Of a stretch of 64,000 nucleotides of DNA, positions 42,192 to 53,325 are shown in pieces. The stretch covers positions 9,815,439-9,879,438 of the forward strand of contig CM046845.1 of assembly GCA_025618425.1 (NCBI GenBank), given 5' to 3'. The position numbers and the translations under genes are program-made. Positions within the stretch are counted from its first letter, which is position 1, and each line of letters begins with the position of its first letter. Source of the stretch: Heliocidaris tuberculata (Eukaryota > Echinodermata > Echinoidea > Camarodonta > Echinometridae). The notes beneath the pieces are model-generated. The model made no database searches, was not told where the DNA came from, and saw only the letters and a program-made list of their open reading frames with translations.

Positions 42192-43360
42192 GTAAGTGTC
42201 ATTTATCAGCTTTATATCAGTTTTGATGCTCCTCTCGTTTCATTTTGTCAAAGTTCTGGCCAAATTGCTATCTTATAGATGACTCTTTGTTAAATAATTA
42301 TTATTGCATGAATTATCAGGAAAGTTTAGAAGATGCGATGCATAGGCCTATCGTAAGAACACTATCAACAAAATGATTTATTTTATCGTTTTGCCTTGCG
42401 GGTGCTGATTTTCTTTCTTCTCTTTTAAAATCATGCATGTAAACTCTCTGTCTATAATCACGATAACATTCTAAAAGATGTGTATTAAATGTTTATGCTA
42501 ATGCCTATACATTGCGACCCTTCCAGATGTTTTAGCCTCGTGTAATTCTGATTTACTTGACTTTGTTGTCCCAATCAAGGGGGAATGTTCATTCGCTCAT
42601 GCTGCATGTTACACATGAAATCACTGGAGTCACAATTTATTCGCAACATTTCAGATCTAGATTGTTTTAAGATGCCCCCAAACTCATCATGTTAAAATTG
42701 CTTTCCGTGCAATAGATTGAACTTTATGCTCCTTGTTCCATTATTGTGCATTCTCATGCTCTTACTTTCTTCTGCCTTATGTACACAAACGCCTCCCTTC
42801 CCCCGAAAAAGTGCCCCTCTTTTCCAACTGGCATTTCAAAATGTAATAACCCTTTTTTGGGGGGTCAGATTATAAGTGAGTAAATTACCAATAAAAGTGT
42901 GACGATTTTTTTCTTTCTTTTCAGATTTTTTTCCGGGAAAATCAATCCCATTATAATTTTTGATTATTACATACTGAAAATGAAACTGAAATATGATCAT
43001 CTACCGTTGCTTTGCATGCTCTGCTTGTAGAAGATGCTTGATCATATCATCCTCCAAACCCCGGTGGTGGATGACTCCCTGAAATCACAACCCCTTTCAG
43101 ACAGGTCAGAGGATGTGCATCAAATATACAGTATCGAGGAACGAATCAAGGTACAATTTTATTTCCTATTTAAGTTTGCAATATTTTTTTTTTCTAACTT
43201 TGACATTTTAACTCATGATTATTTTTGTCCTAGACGAAACTGGAAAAAAAAAATACATTGTCTCTTTCTTTAAAAGGGTATATAGAGGGAAAAGGTAGGA
43301 ATATATTGATGGAAAGCTAGAGGGGGGGGGGTGGGGTTGCAAATCAAATTTATAATGAGA

Positions 43361-43411
<51 letters not shown>

Positions 43412-46400
43412 GAGGGAGGGAGGGAGAGAGCGAGAGAGAGAAAGAGGGGGGGGGGGGGGGACCAGGGGAGGAGATGTGTGATCGTACAAGAGGCGGGTTT
43501 ATGAAGTCCACTACGACTTACAAAAAGTTTTCAAAATGTAAAAAAAACAACATAATCCTTAAGAACATGAAGAAAAGAGACACATAAATGCAATTTAGAA
43601 AAAAGAGACAATTCTGCGATTACCTCATAAAGGACCACAATTCAGATTTGATGAAAGCTGATCTGAAGGTTACTGAAACGACTGTGAGATAATTATCTCA
43701 GTGGCGATTTTTCTTCTTTTAAAAAAAAAACTTGCATAATCGAAGGCACTTGTTCTTGAGATGGGTGAGAATCGTGCCTCAAGTAATGCTGACGTCATAA
43801 TGTCACGCCTAGAGAGGGCGTGGCATCTTCAGCAAGAATCCCATCACGATCTGGCGAACCAATATGACACACTTGTCAACAAACTCAGGGTAAGTTATGT
43901 CTTCACCTCATTTTTTGCTTTTAAAGGGATGCTCTTCTCCTTCCACTTCTACTTCCTTCTTCTTCTGCTTTTTCCTTTTCTCTTTCTGCTTCTTTTCTTC
44001 TTCACTGACATCTTGTTTTTATCCTCCTTTTTTTCTTATCTTCATATCATTTGCTCTTCTTTCTTCCGTTCTTATTCTTCATCTTCTCATTTTTAAAAAT
44101 GTTTGTCTGTTTGTCTTTTAATTCTCCATAATCTTCATTCTATAAGCTTCTTCCTTTGTATGTTTGTTGGTTTCTTCTTCTTCTTTGCTTTTATAATTCG
44201 TTTCTATTCATATACTAATTCTTCTTGTTTTCTTTTTCTTTCTTCTCGATCTTCTCTGTAAGTTTTTTTTTATAATTTATTAATCTTTTTATTCATTTTC
44301 ATTTCCTTTTTTTCTTTCTCCTTTCCCTTTTTCTTCTCCTTCTCTGTTTTCTTCCCGCTTCTTCTTCTTCTTTATCATCATCATCATTATCATCGTCATC
44401 ATCATCATCATCTTCTTCTTTTTCTTTTTCTAGGAATCCTTCTGATTTGTTTCATCTTTATTACAAAATGTTTTTTTCACTTCTTCTTTATCTTATTATC
44501 AACATTTCTTATTCTCTTTTTTCTTCTTCCTTCATTATTTTGTCCTTCTGTTACTTCCTTTTTCTCCTCAGTTTATGTTTGTTTTCTAATCTTAATTGTT
44601 GATGATTTTTCTTTGATGATATCATTTTGTGCATTTCGATCAAAACGATTAAATGCCATTTCTTCTAATTTACCCTAAATTCTTCCTTTGTTTTTTTTTC
44701 CCATTATTTTTTTACTGTTTGATTTCTCCCTCTTCATTATATTCATTTCTTTGAACCTTTCTAACGTTTTATCAGACCCTGGCTCGCGACATTGGATTTG
44801 ATCCCACAATCATCTCGGCCGATGATGTCCCGATGATCGTAACGAACCTCGATCAAAGATGGCGACAGATACAGAATAACCTCAGGGAGGTGACTGTAGC
44901 TCTGGACTCGAAGAACACACAAATAAAGGTAATATCAACATCTGAAAACATAAAAAGACATATCACAATATTTTCTGTTGTCACGATTGTTAATTTTCCC
45001 TGACTACTATATGAAGCAGCTCATCGGCGAATCCACAAGGGAACTTCTCCCCCATGAACATTTTTAAGCAAAAAATTAAAAAACCCAGGATTTTAATAGT
45101 TTCGAATCCGGGATTCCGGTACCAAGTTAACTCATCTAGTCCATCACGGGCATCAACATCCTCTGCAATATTTTTATCATTTCTTTTTTTTTTTTTCTTT
45201 TTTTTTTTTGATTAGTAATTGGCGTTTTATTTGCTAAGGACAATAATTCAGCAACAACGACATGTGTCGGTTCAGGCTGACTTCGGGATTCCTTTCCATC
45301 AATACTCAGAATAGATCAAAGATAAGACTTTAATGGTAATTTTCAAATAGGAGCTTGCAGCCTTCCTTGGAGTGAAAACGCCTGTCACCGAGTCTACCGT
45401 GCTCGATGACATCATGGTCAGATGGACAGACCAGCTGTCAAAGTTCAATGACCTTGAGAAGGCGCTGAAGGAGGAGCAGGAGGAGAGTCGCGCGGCATCT
45501 CAAGCTTTACAGGTGATACCAAAATATAAAAGAATGAACAAATGTTAGAAGGTTCTGATAAACATTTATCAGATGAAAGTGAATGTTGTTGCATTATTAC
45601 ACAGGTACCGGGTGCATGGGCGCAAATCTATCTTTAAACGCTTGGGTGGGGGGGGGGGGGGGGATAAATGCATAATTTAAGCAAAACAAATTTCATCTAT
45701 TTTGTTAAAGGATGAATTTTTCTCGATGGTTTCTTTTTCTTTGTTTTTTAAGTGGATTCATGAAAATTTCCTATTTACCTACACCATTCATTCTATTGCA
45801 AAATGAATTAATTTGACGTTTTATTTATTCATTTATTTATTCATTTTTTGTTGTTGTGATCTTAGTGTCTCAACATTATGACTGACTTTTTTGCCTCAGC
45901 TGTTAAAGTTAAACGGCGTCTTTAAACAATTACGCTCAAAGCGGCAATGTAATGTTCTTTCAATCCACACCATATATAAAAAAAGAAATGTTTTTTAGTC
46001 TTCAGGTTTCAACATTCCTTCTTCATTATCACCCAATCAGAACATCGCAAAGCTAATGGGCGTGGTCCATCCTGAGAGGAAGGATACCCTGATGGCCAGC
46101 ATCCTCGGTATCTGGAACAGGAACCAGTCAAAGATCACCGACCTCCAGCAGGACCTGTTCCAGCAGAAAGAGCAGATCCAGCAAGCGGGAGAAGGTCTTA
46201 AGGTATGCAGGGCAAAATCTATCTCCCCTTTTCTGGCTCTCTGTCTGTCCGTCTGTCTTTCTTTTATTCCCTTTTCTTTTCTTTCTTTCCTTTTTTTGTA
46301 GGGGTGAAATATAAATCTAAACAAGTTGACATCAAAAGCCTATGTGCACCTAGCATAGTCTTCTATTTTATTCCATTCTAAATTTAATGATCGACCCATG

Positions 46401-49400
46401 TTCTAAATGTTAACTTCTCTGGAAAAGATAGACACCATGGTGACGGAAAAGATTTCTACAAGGGGAATGGGGGTGGGGGGGGGGGGGGTGGCGCTGAAAA
46501 GGGTTTGAACAGCTAACAGTTCTGCCCTTGACCGAACGAGGCAAGCCTAGTTACTTGCGTTGACGGCAAACAATTAATCTTCCAACATGTAAATTATACC
46601 CTTTTTTGCCCTTCCAATATTCAAAATCAGACCCCCCCCCCCAAAAAAAAAAGAAAAAAAAAAAAGAAAAAAAAAAAAAAGACACCGCCAAGAAAAAACC
46701 CGACATGGCTTTAATCTGCAAAGATTAGGTTGTTATTTATTTTTTGTAAACAGAACTTGGGCAAGATCTTTGGAGTAGCACCAACTCCTGCAGTTGGAAC
46801 GAACATCCTGGATGTCATCACAGGAAAATGGGAGGAGTCGAAATCTCTCATCTCTCAACTCAGATCTTCGCTACTCTTTGAAAGAGACAAGAACACCCGA
46901 GTTCATGAAACCTTACAGGTAGAACGTCTACTAAAACTTTCATGGTTTGCAAATAGTTAGCAAATGATACTGAAATTATAGTGTAGCTTTTCAAACACTG
47001 ATGGAAACATTACAACTTTAAAAATAGGAGTGCAGCCGGAAAAAAAAAACAGAAACAAAAAACGTACTTCATATTTTAAACGTATGATTTTTCCGATCTT
47101 GTCGTGTATCTTTCTCTCCCTCTTTCTCTCTGTGCGGAAAAGTTCTTTGATTAGATTTTTATCAGTGCCCCTGATTTAAAGAAATTTGTGTAAACTACAT
47201 AATTCTTGCATTTTGAATACAAATCAGAACAGATATTGGATTAATGAAAGTGAAGAAGGAATAATTATAATAATAATGAATAATGATGCTCTAACTCGTA
47301 CCAACCACTCCAAATCATGACAGATGATTTTATCCGGTATTTTATTTTGGATAGGGCTTAGCAGACTACATGGGTGTAGAAACATCTGGGTGTGACTCTA
47401 CCATTGTGGGCTGTATGATGGACAGATGGACGGAGAACAGGAGAGAGGTCAATGAACTTCAAAGAGCCTTAATGGAGGAGAAGGAGAAGACCAAACAGGC
47501 TCAAGAAGCTCTCCAGGTAATTTCAGATAAATCAGGTATATATTTAAATTGATAACAAATATTATTATAATAATTCATGGTTTCTTCTCTATGGCCTTTA
47601 CAATACAATGTCAGAAGAATTAATACAAACAATAACAGAAGAAACTGTGAGCTGCATTTCTTTTAGATAACTGATTAAATCATGAAGACGTGACTAGTCA
47701 AATTGTTTAATCTCTTTCTTTCTACAGAGGATCGGAAAGAGAGGAAAAGGGGGAGAAAGAGAAGAAAAATATTAAAAATGATAAGGAACATGATTATAAT
47801 AAAGGTAAAAGATGCGACGACCCTTCGATGTCAACGCAATCCTGAAGTTCAATAATGTTGTTGTTTCTTAAAATTCATTTTATATTTTTGAACAGGCCCA
47901 TGTCTCGCGTCCTGGTCCAGTGATTTCCTCTGTGGCCATTCAGACAGATGGCAGCCAAGCCCAATCGGAAGATCAATTCCAGCACAAGGCAGTCCAAACA
48001 GATGTGTAAGAGATACTTTTTTTTTAAAATTATGGTATGTAAAAAAAACAAACTTTTAAATAGCTAGCACAATGTCCTGCATTGCACATTTTGTATAAAT
48101 TAGCGGGATATTTGAGAATTTTAAGGAATAGAGTTTTAATCGTTCCCTTGATTAAAAAAATGACTTAGCTTTCAGAACTCTTTCTAGAATAAAATCATCT
48201 GCTCTTTTTTCCTTTCACAAATTCCTTTGTACCAAAAGTAGATCACTTGACGCAACATCTCCAGGACAAGTTCCTCTCATGAAGGGTGCCAGCATCTTGG
48301 AGGTTTCCTCGATTGACCAAGACGACGTTTCTCCGGCATCCAAGATCTCCCCGGAGACGCCTGTTCTTGTTGATGGATCCCGGCCTGGCGATGATGCAAC
48401 AAGGATTCAGCTAAGCCTCAGAGGAGATGTCCAGAGAAAGAGGTAGTCAATTCAAGTTATACAGTCACAATCGTTACGCACCAACTGGAGTGTAGATACT
48501 GCACTTTGGTTGATATCTTTTAAAGTACCATATTTGATTAATCAGGTATTACTGCAGGTGTTTTAAATCTTATTTTAAATTCTTTTTATAGAGATGAAAC
48601 GACTTATACTACAATTTCATTATAGGAGCATGGTTATGGTTTCATCTTGATCAAGCTGGTAAAGAGAATATGATAATACATGTTATTCAAAAATCAGACC
48701 CGTTTGATAATGCCATTCCTGTTCGGTTTCATCATTTTGATAACCTGATAACTGTACCTTTTCAGAAAATATGTCGGTTCTATGGAAATAATCTTTAGAA
48801 AAAGAAATTATTAGTAATAATAGTATTTTTTTTTTCAAAACACATGCACACCCACGTTGGTATCAATATGCAAAAACGCAATCTATTTTATGTACATCAA
48901 AAAAGCAACATAGATATAAAATGCTTATGTGCCGGGGATCGAACTCACGACTTTCACATTTCCAGTCAAGTGTTTTAACCACTCAATTACGATACCTTTA
49001 GTAATAATATTGCTAGATCACTCTTTTGAATATCATTTCGGAACAGAGACCCTGTGTTCTACTGTAAGGCAAAGCAGGAGCTTCAGCAGATCAAAGAACG
49101 CCTATCTCTTAGCATCTCCTACCGAAGCTACAGCTTCACGTCATCTGCATCACGTGAGATCATCCATTTTGGTCCCCGCTGTCTGAGCTTGAAGACCTTC
49201 AGTGCAGGAGATGCCTTCCAGCCACCCAGTAGGTCATCTCTGCTCCGAGGTGCTTCTGCCATTGCCAGTGCCATCGTTTGCTCCAGCCCACCATCGGACA
49301 CCAGCATCAGGGTCACCAAGATGTCAGACCTCATCCCTTGGGAGGAGTCAAGGTGTAGGATCGAGCTAGGAAGTGGAGTCTCAGGGACTGTCTTTCTCTT

Positions 49401-50133
49401 CCGCCATGCAGTATCAAAGATCCCCGTGGCTGCGAAGGTCGTGGAGTACCCAGGAGAGTGCTTCCAGAATGAGGTCAGGATTCATCAAGCAATCAGTGGC
49501 CTTCCGTGGTTCCCTACCTTCTATGGAAGCTTTGAGATCGCAGGTGACCAGGCGGTCCTGGCCATGGAGTTCATTGGGGAGGACTCAGATGATCGGAGCC
49601 ATACCATCTCTGACTGTATCGACAAGTCCTTTTTGAAGACAGGACCGGATCTCACCCGAGAGGAATGGTTTGATGTCCTCAGTGATATTGCAGAGGGACT
49701 GAAAGCTCTCCACTCCAAGGGCTTCCTGTCTAATGATCTCAAGGAAGACAACGTACTGGTTGTCCAGGAATCAGGACGTTGGCGAGCCAAGATCATCGAT
49801 CTAGGATGGGCTTCTGAAATCTCCACTCCCTTCGTGATGCCTCTGGACGAGGAACAGATTGACTTTTACAAAGGCGGCAGATGGTGTCGCCATGTTGCCC
49901 CCGAGTGCGTGTTGGACGCAAAGCCCTTTTCAACATCCAGTGATGTGTACTCCCTTGGAAGAATGCTTGCATCTGTAGGTAGGGCGATGAGGTACGATGA
50001 TTTCCAGTCTTATGGTATGCAGATCTACCAAGCTAACGAAGATCAGAGGCCAACAGTGCAAGAAGTTATCGACAAACTTGACGAAATGCAGCTGGAAGGA
50101 GAGGAGGATGACCCTGGGTCGTCCTCTTGCTAG
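42090..50133 (+). CDS. Unrecognised protein kinase with an N-terminal array of exon-encoded helical repeats
   Basis: Eleven exons: 42090-42191, 43031-43150, 43746-43889, 44776-44928, 45351-45512, 46041-46202, 46754-46918, 47355-47516, 47896-48005, 48239-48442, 49047-50133; 856 residues. The first eight exons are multiples of three in phase 0. Exons 3-8 each encode one 48-55-residue repeat with the pattern L-x-x-x-x-G-V, an I/M-x-x-x-W step and a Glu/Gln/Leu-rich coiled-coil-like end (AxxxLQ). Residues about 391-495 are a low-complexity linker with two QTD motifs. The kinase domain (about 590-850) has GSGVSG at 603-608, AAK with Lys625, NDLKEDN with Asp725 and Asn730, DLG with Asp746, APE and SDVYSLG. 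HRD is replaced by SND and DFG by DLG. All metal- and ATP-binding residues remain, so activity is plausible. I do not recognise the family and assign no pathway. Start: first ATG of the phase-0 chain, context CACAGAATGT. Confidence 0.9.
43031..43150 (+). CDS. Repeat-kinase gene exon 2
   Basis: 40 codons, KMLDHIILQTPVVDDSLKSQ then PLSDRSEDVHQIYSIEERIK. Acceptor CTTGTAG, donor GTACAA. No repeat pattern. Confidence 0.8.
43746..43889 (+). CDS. Repeat-kinase gene exon 3 (repeat 1)
   Basis: 48 codons, ALVLEMGENRASSNADVIMS then RLERAWHLQQESHHDLANQY. The acceptor (AATCGAAG) was chosen so that LVLEMG lines up with the LAxxxGV start of later repeats. TTCTTGAG 15 bases on is an alternative. Confidence 0.78.
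43920..44760 (+). other. Pyrimidine-rich intron 3 of the repeat-kinase gene
   Basis: About 840 bases dominated by C and T (TTCTTCTTCTGCTTTTTCC-like words), with a CAT cluster near 44379-44412. Short open frames here (43897-44121) are low-complexity Phe/Leu/Ser. Confidence 0.85.
44776..44928 (+). CDS. Repeat-kinase gene exon 4 (repeat 2)
   Basis: 51 codons, TLARDIGFDPTIISADDVPM, IVTNLDQRWRQIQNNLREVT; keeps LAxxIG and the Trp. Confidence 0.88.
45351..45512 (+). CDS. Repeat-kinase gene exon 5 (repeat 3)
   Basis: 54 codons, ELAAFLGVKTPVTESTVLDD, IMVRWTDQLSKFNDLEKALK; ends AASQALQ. Best match to the repeat consensus. Confidence 0.9.
46041..46202 (+). CDS. Repeat-kinase gene exon 6 (repeat 4)
   Basis: 54 codons, NIAKLMGVVHPERKDTLMAS, ILGIWNRNQSKITDLQQDLF; ends AGEGLK. 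Confidence 0.9.
46754..46918 (+). CDS. Repeat-kinase gene exon 7 (repeat 5)
   Basis: 55 codons, NLGKIFGVAPTPAVGTNILD, VITGKWEESKSLISQLRSSL; ends VHETLQ. Confidence 0.9.
47355..47516 (+). CDS. Repeat-kinase gene exon 8 (repeat 6)
   Basis: 54 codons, GLADYMGVETSGCDSTIVGC, MMDRWTENRREVNELQRALM; ends AQEALQ. Confidence 0.9.
47896..48005 (+). CDS. Repeat-kinase gene exon 9 (linker with two QTD motifs)
   Basis: AHVSRPGPVISSVAIQTDGS followed by QHKAVQTDV; AIQTD and AVQTD are 13 residues apart. Ends in phase 2 before GTAAGA. Confidence 0.88.
48239..48442 (+). CDS. Repeat-kinase gene exon 10 (Ser/Pro/Asp linker)
   Basis: Encodes SLDATSPGQVPLMKGASILE and an acidic, Ser/Pro-rich stretch ending GDVQRKR. 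The acceptor region AAGTAG (48236-48241) allows two AG sites, differing by one Arg codon. Confidence 0.85.
48929..48996 (-). repeat. tRNA-derived SINE head or tRNA(Ser)-like pseudogene
   Basis: Minus strand has TAATTGAGTGGTTAA (A-box region and D loop as in tRNA-Ser), an ACTGGAAA loop and GAGTTCGATCC (B box) followed by CCGGCAC. The anticodon stem is not well paired and no acceptor stem closes, so it is not a functional tRNA. In the last intron of the repeat-kinase gene, 51 bases before exon 11. Confidence 0.65.
49047..50133 (+). CDS. Repeat-kinase gene exon 11 (kinase domain and stop)
   Basis: One 1087-base exon with the whole kinase domain. Glycine loop IELGSGVSGTVFLF; lysine in PVAAKVVE; helix C candidate NEVRIH; hinge MEFIGED; catalytic loop FLSNDLKEDNVLV; metal site IIDLGWAS; RHVAPECVL; SDVYSLGRML. 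Ends with acidic EGEEDDPGSSSC and TAG. About 100 residues before the domain are Ser-rich. Confidence 0.93.
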
Positions 50134-50197
50134 TTTAATTTCATCTGGGAAGGGGTAGTCAGGGGAAGGGGTAGTTAGGGGAAGGGAGGACTTAAAT

Positions 50198-50203
50198 AAT
50201 AAA
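50198..50203 (+). terminator. Candidate polyadenylation signal of the repeat-kinase gene
   Basis: AATAAA, 65 bases after the stop codon. The foldback element begins about 350 bases further on. Alternative sites cannot be excluded. Confidence 0.45.
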
Positions 50204-50552
50204 TTAAATGTCGAACTAGCCTCTGGTAGATAGAAAATGAGACGGAGAAGGGAACGAACAGATAGAACAGTATGACTTAAAAGATTGGGATGGAGTCTTG
50301 TAGACAGTATCCGAGCAGATAAGAAGTAGGAGAAGCAGGAGGTGACAGGGGTACAGGACCAAGAAGAGCTGCAGGCCGAGGAATGAGAGATAAGGTGGAG
50401 AAAGACAACAGCGCGGGGATTTAGATAGGGGCCAAAGGATAAAACTGTACATATTATCTAGACTTTATATTATTATCTTTACCATCACGGCACCATGTTA
50501 CGTATTGTATATTATATTATTGTATGTATTTATATTAGTAGACAGTAAGGCT

Positions 50553-51198
50553 GGGAGCCTGTCCCGAAATAGTTACCTCATCAAACCGATAAGATTTGAA
50601 CCCTAAAAGTTACCCAGACTATCTGTGCTATTGACAAAAATGTTGTCAGCCTCACTGTAGCCGCCGGTTTAGCCCCCGAGCGTCCCGAAACAGACTCTAA
50701 AGTCGGGTAGATTTCTCCCCGTCTATACTACATCAGATTTGTAAGTCGGAAGTTGTATTTTGTACTTTACAAAACATTAAAAATGACAAAAATTTCCGTC
50801 GGGATGGGGTCGTCAGACGCCCCTAAAACATGTGGGTCAATATTTCCCCTTGTAGTCTATTTAACAAGCTTTATCAGATGGAAGACGCATGGCTGTATAT
50901 CACAAATCTATTAAAAAAAAAAAAAAAATCATCGGAAAGGGGGTGTCAGACGCCCATTACAGAAACACCACAAAACAACAAATAGATAGCAAGGTATCCT
51001 TTGACCAACCTTTGCCCAGCCCTATCTAGGCTATGTGACTGCCTTACAGATATTTATCTTTTATGTGTTAAAGACAGATACCTTGCATGAACTATATCAA
51101 TTCAATAACTCAGAAATGAAACGACCATATTTTGACAACAAAATGCCGTTTAAGAAAACTGCAAAACTCAATGTATTAAAATTGGAAGGTTACAAATG

Positions 51199-51234
<36 letters not shown>

Positions 51235-51760
51235 ATCCAGAGCAATATTTTTTAGATACTTTCTTTTTATCGGGGGGGGGGGGGGGGGGGGTGAGGGGGC
51301 AACGTGTTTGGTCAAAGGGAAATTTGGTGTGTCTATGCGTTTGTTTTTTTCATAGGGTTCCAATACTCCCTTCCCGATGGAAGATTTTGTAAGTTATTTA
51401 ATTTTTGTGACGTATAGCCTTATCTCTACCATCTAAAAAACTGCGGTACATGGGCTTCAAGGGGGAAACTAACCCAAATTTTTTCGGGGTGTCTGACGAC
51501 CCCATCCCGATGGAATTTTTTTGTCACTTTGTTGTGTTTTGTAATGTGCAAAATACACTTCCGACTTAAAAATCTGGTGCAGGGCTAGAGGGGGTGAAAT
51601 CGACCGTACTTTCGGGTCTTTTTCTAAAGCTATGGGGGCTAAAACCGGGGGCTACGGTCAGGCTGACAACCTCTTTGTCACTAACTCAGATTGTCTTAGT
51701 AACTTAAAGAGGGGAAATCCTATGGGCTTGAGTGGGTGACTATTTTGGTGCAGGCTCTTG
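50553..51760. mobile_element. Foldback element with about 300-350-base inverted arms
   Basis: Left arm about 50553-50870 begins GAGCCTGTCCCGAAATAGTT. The right arm, about 51440-51760, read inverted, begins GAGCCTGCACCAAAATAGTC, and the arms agree for long stretches (for example ATCGGGATGGGGTCGTCAGA against TCGGGATGGGGTCGTCAGAC). The middle has a long A-run and G-run. No coding frame. Target duplication unclear (GGCT on both sides). Confidence 0.85.
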
Positions 51761-52613
51761 GCTATCCTGGTAACAAAAAAAAAAACAACAACAAAAAACA
51801 CCAAAAAATCTATAAAAAGATATCTAAAAAAAAAATTATAGAAATAAAAGAGATATAAAAAAATACAATTTGGTGAAATTATCAAAGTGAAACAAATATG
51901 TATTGCACTTGAAGAGAATTTGTGGCCAAGGCCATTTGTGCACATTACGGAATATATCAAATTACTTCTAATTATACTTCCGTCTATTAACCAGTGTCAA
52001 CATTTTCACCTGAAGAAAACATAGACATATGGATGATATATTGTGCTGTATGTAATTTATTCTCAAAGGTATATTTGAATTTGGATTCTCATAGAAATAT
52101 AAAGAAAAATAACGATATAGACAACAGGCTAAACAAACAGACTAACTTATGTTATGCTTCGAACTTTGTACATAGTGTAAATAAATAAATTGAAATCTTA
52201 ACTGAATCGGTGTTTTTGTTGTTCTTGAATTAAAAGTTTGGAATGAGAAACGGAGAGAGATATATTATAAGAGGGAAGAGAGAGAGAGGGGGGGGGGGGG
52301 GGGGGGAAGGGAGATAAAGAGAGAAAGAGAGGGTTGTTTATGATTGTACTGATATGAGCTTTGGAATTGGATTAAAAATTAGTAAAAAAACAATTACATC
52401 GAAACTTCCCTTATTTCGTCATGAGCTTAATAAATTCAAATAACAAAATATATTATGCTTTTTTTACGCTACATCTCAATTAGGGATAAACAGACAAGAT
52501 GAACACAAAAAAATATTAACAGAAGAATAATTTACAGTTTGTATATACTTCATTGGGAAAAAAAGTCGTTCTACCTAGAAAGAGAGAGAGGGGGAGTGAG
52601 TGAAAGTGTCAGA

Positions 52614-52631
52614 GAGGGAAAGAGAGAGAGG

Positions 52632-52688
<57 letters not shown>
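52614..52688. repeat. GA microsatellite
   Basis: GAGA tract preceded by further purine-rich sequence from about 52578. Confidence 0.95.
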
Positions 52689-52690
<2 letters not shown>

Positions 52691-53154
52691 GTTGTTGTTG
52701 ATTGGGTTTAAAGGCGCATTTCATTCAAATTTGAATTTATTTTTTTTTGCGCCAAATATTTGCGGAGGGAGGAGAGAAGACTTCTACGAGCATCAATTAG
52801 CCTCCACCATATTAATTTCAAAAGACTTACAAAACATAAAGCCGCAATATCAGGGGAAAAAAGATAGTGATTGAGAGCGAAAAAGCAAGAGAGATGTGGC
52901 AAAAAATACACACAATAGACATAAAAGTTCCTTTTGGCACAGCCAAAAAGGGCTATTTATTGTAATTTGTTACAAAATAATTTCGGAGTAATTATGTTTG
53001 TCACCATACTCTCCACAAGAGTGAGAAGAGACAGTCTAATAATATTATAGTCCAGACTCAATGAAACAAATTTTTATTGCCTGGAAGGGGAAAATTCTGC
53101 CTAAATAAAACAAATCTGGTGGACGTTATGTGGGCATTTTCTTTGTCGAATCGG

Positions 53155-53325
53155 GAGGGGGTACTCGTTTTTCCGAAGGTTCAAAACTCCGAAACACAAA
53201 ATTCCTATACAAGGGGTTCATAATTCCGATAATGAAATAGGGCTCATCGAATATCGAACCTTTTTATGAACCTTTGGAAAAGCGACCCTTTCGGTATTAT
53301 GAACCTTCGGAAAAACCACACGGGA
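53155..53325. repeat. GAACCTTCGGAAT foldback repeat, copy 2
   Basis: Starts CGTTTTTCCGAAGGTTC and ends GAACCTTCGGAAAAACCAC, an inverted pair, with further GAACC/GGTTC words between. Related to 28455-28590. Confidence 0.7.

Noticed and set aside
48929..48996. Functional tRNA gene on the minus strand
   Set aside because: A and B boxes are present but the anticodon and acceptor stems do not pair; listed as a tRNA-derived repeat instead.
49128..49826. Other open frames over the kinase exon
   Set aside because: Shadows of the kinase frame, which holds all catalytic motifs.
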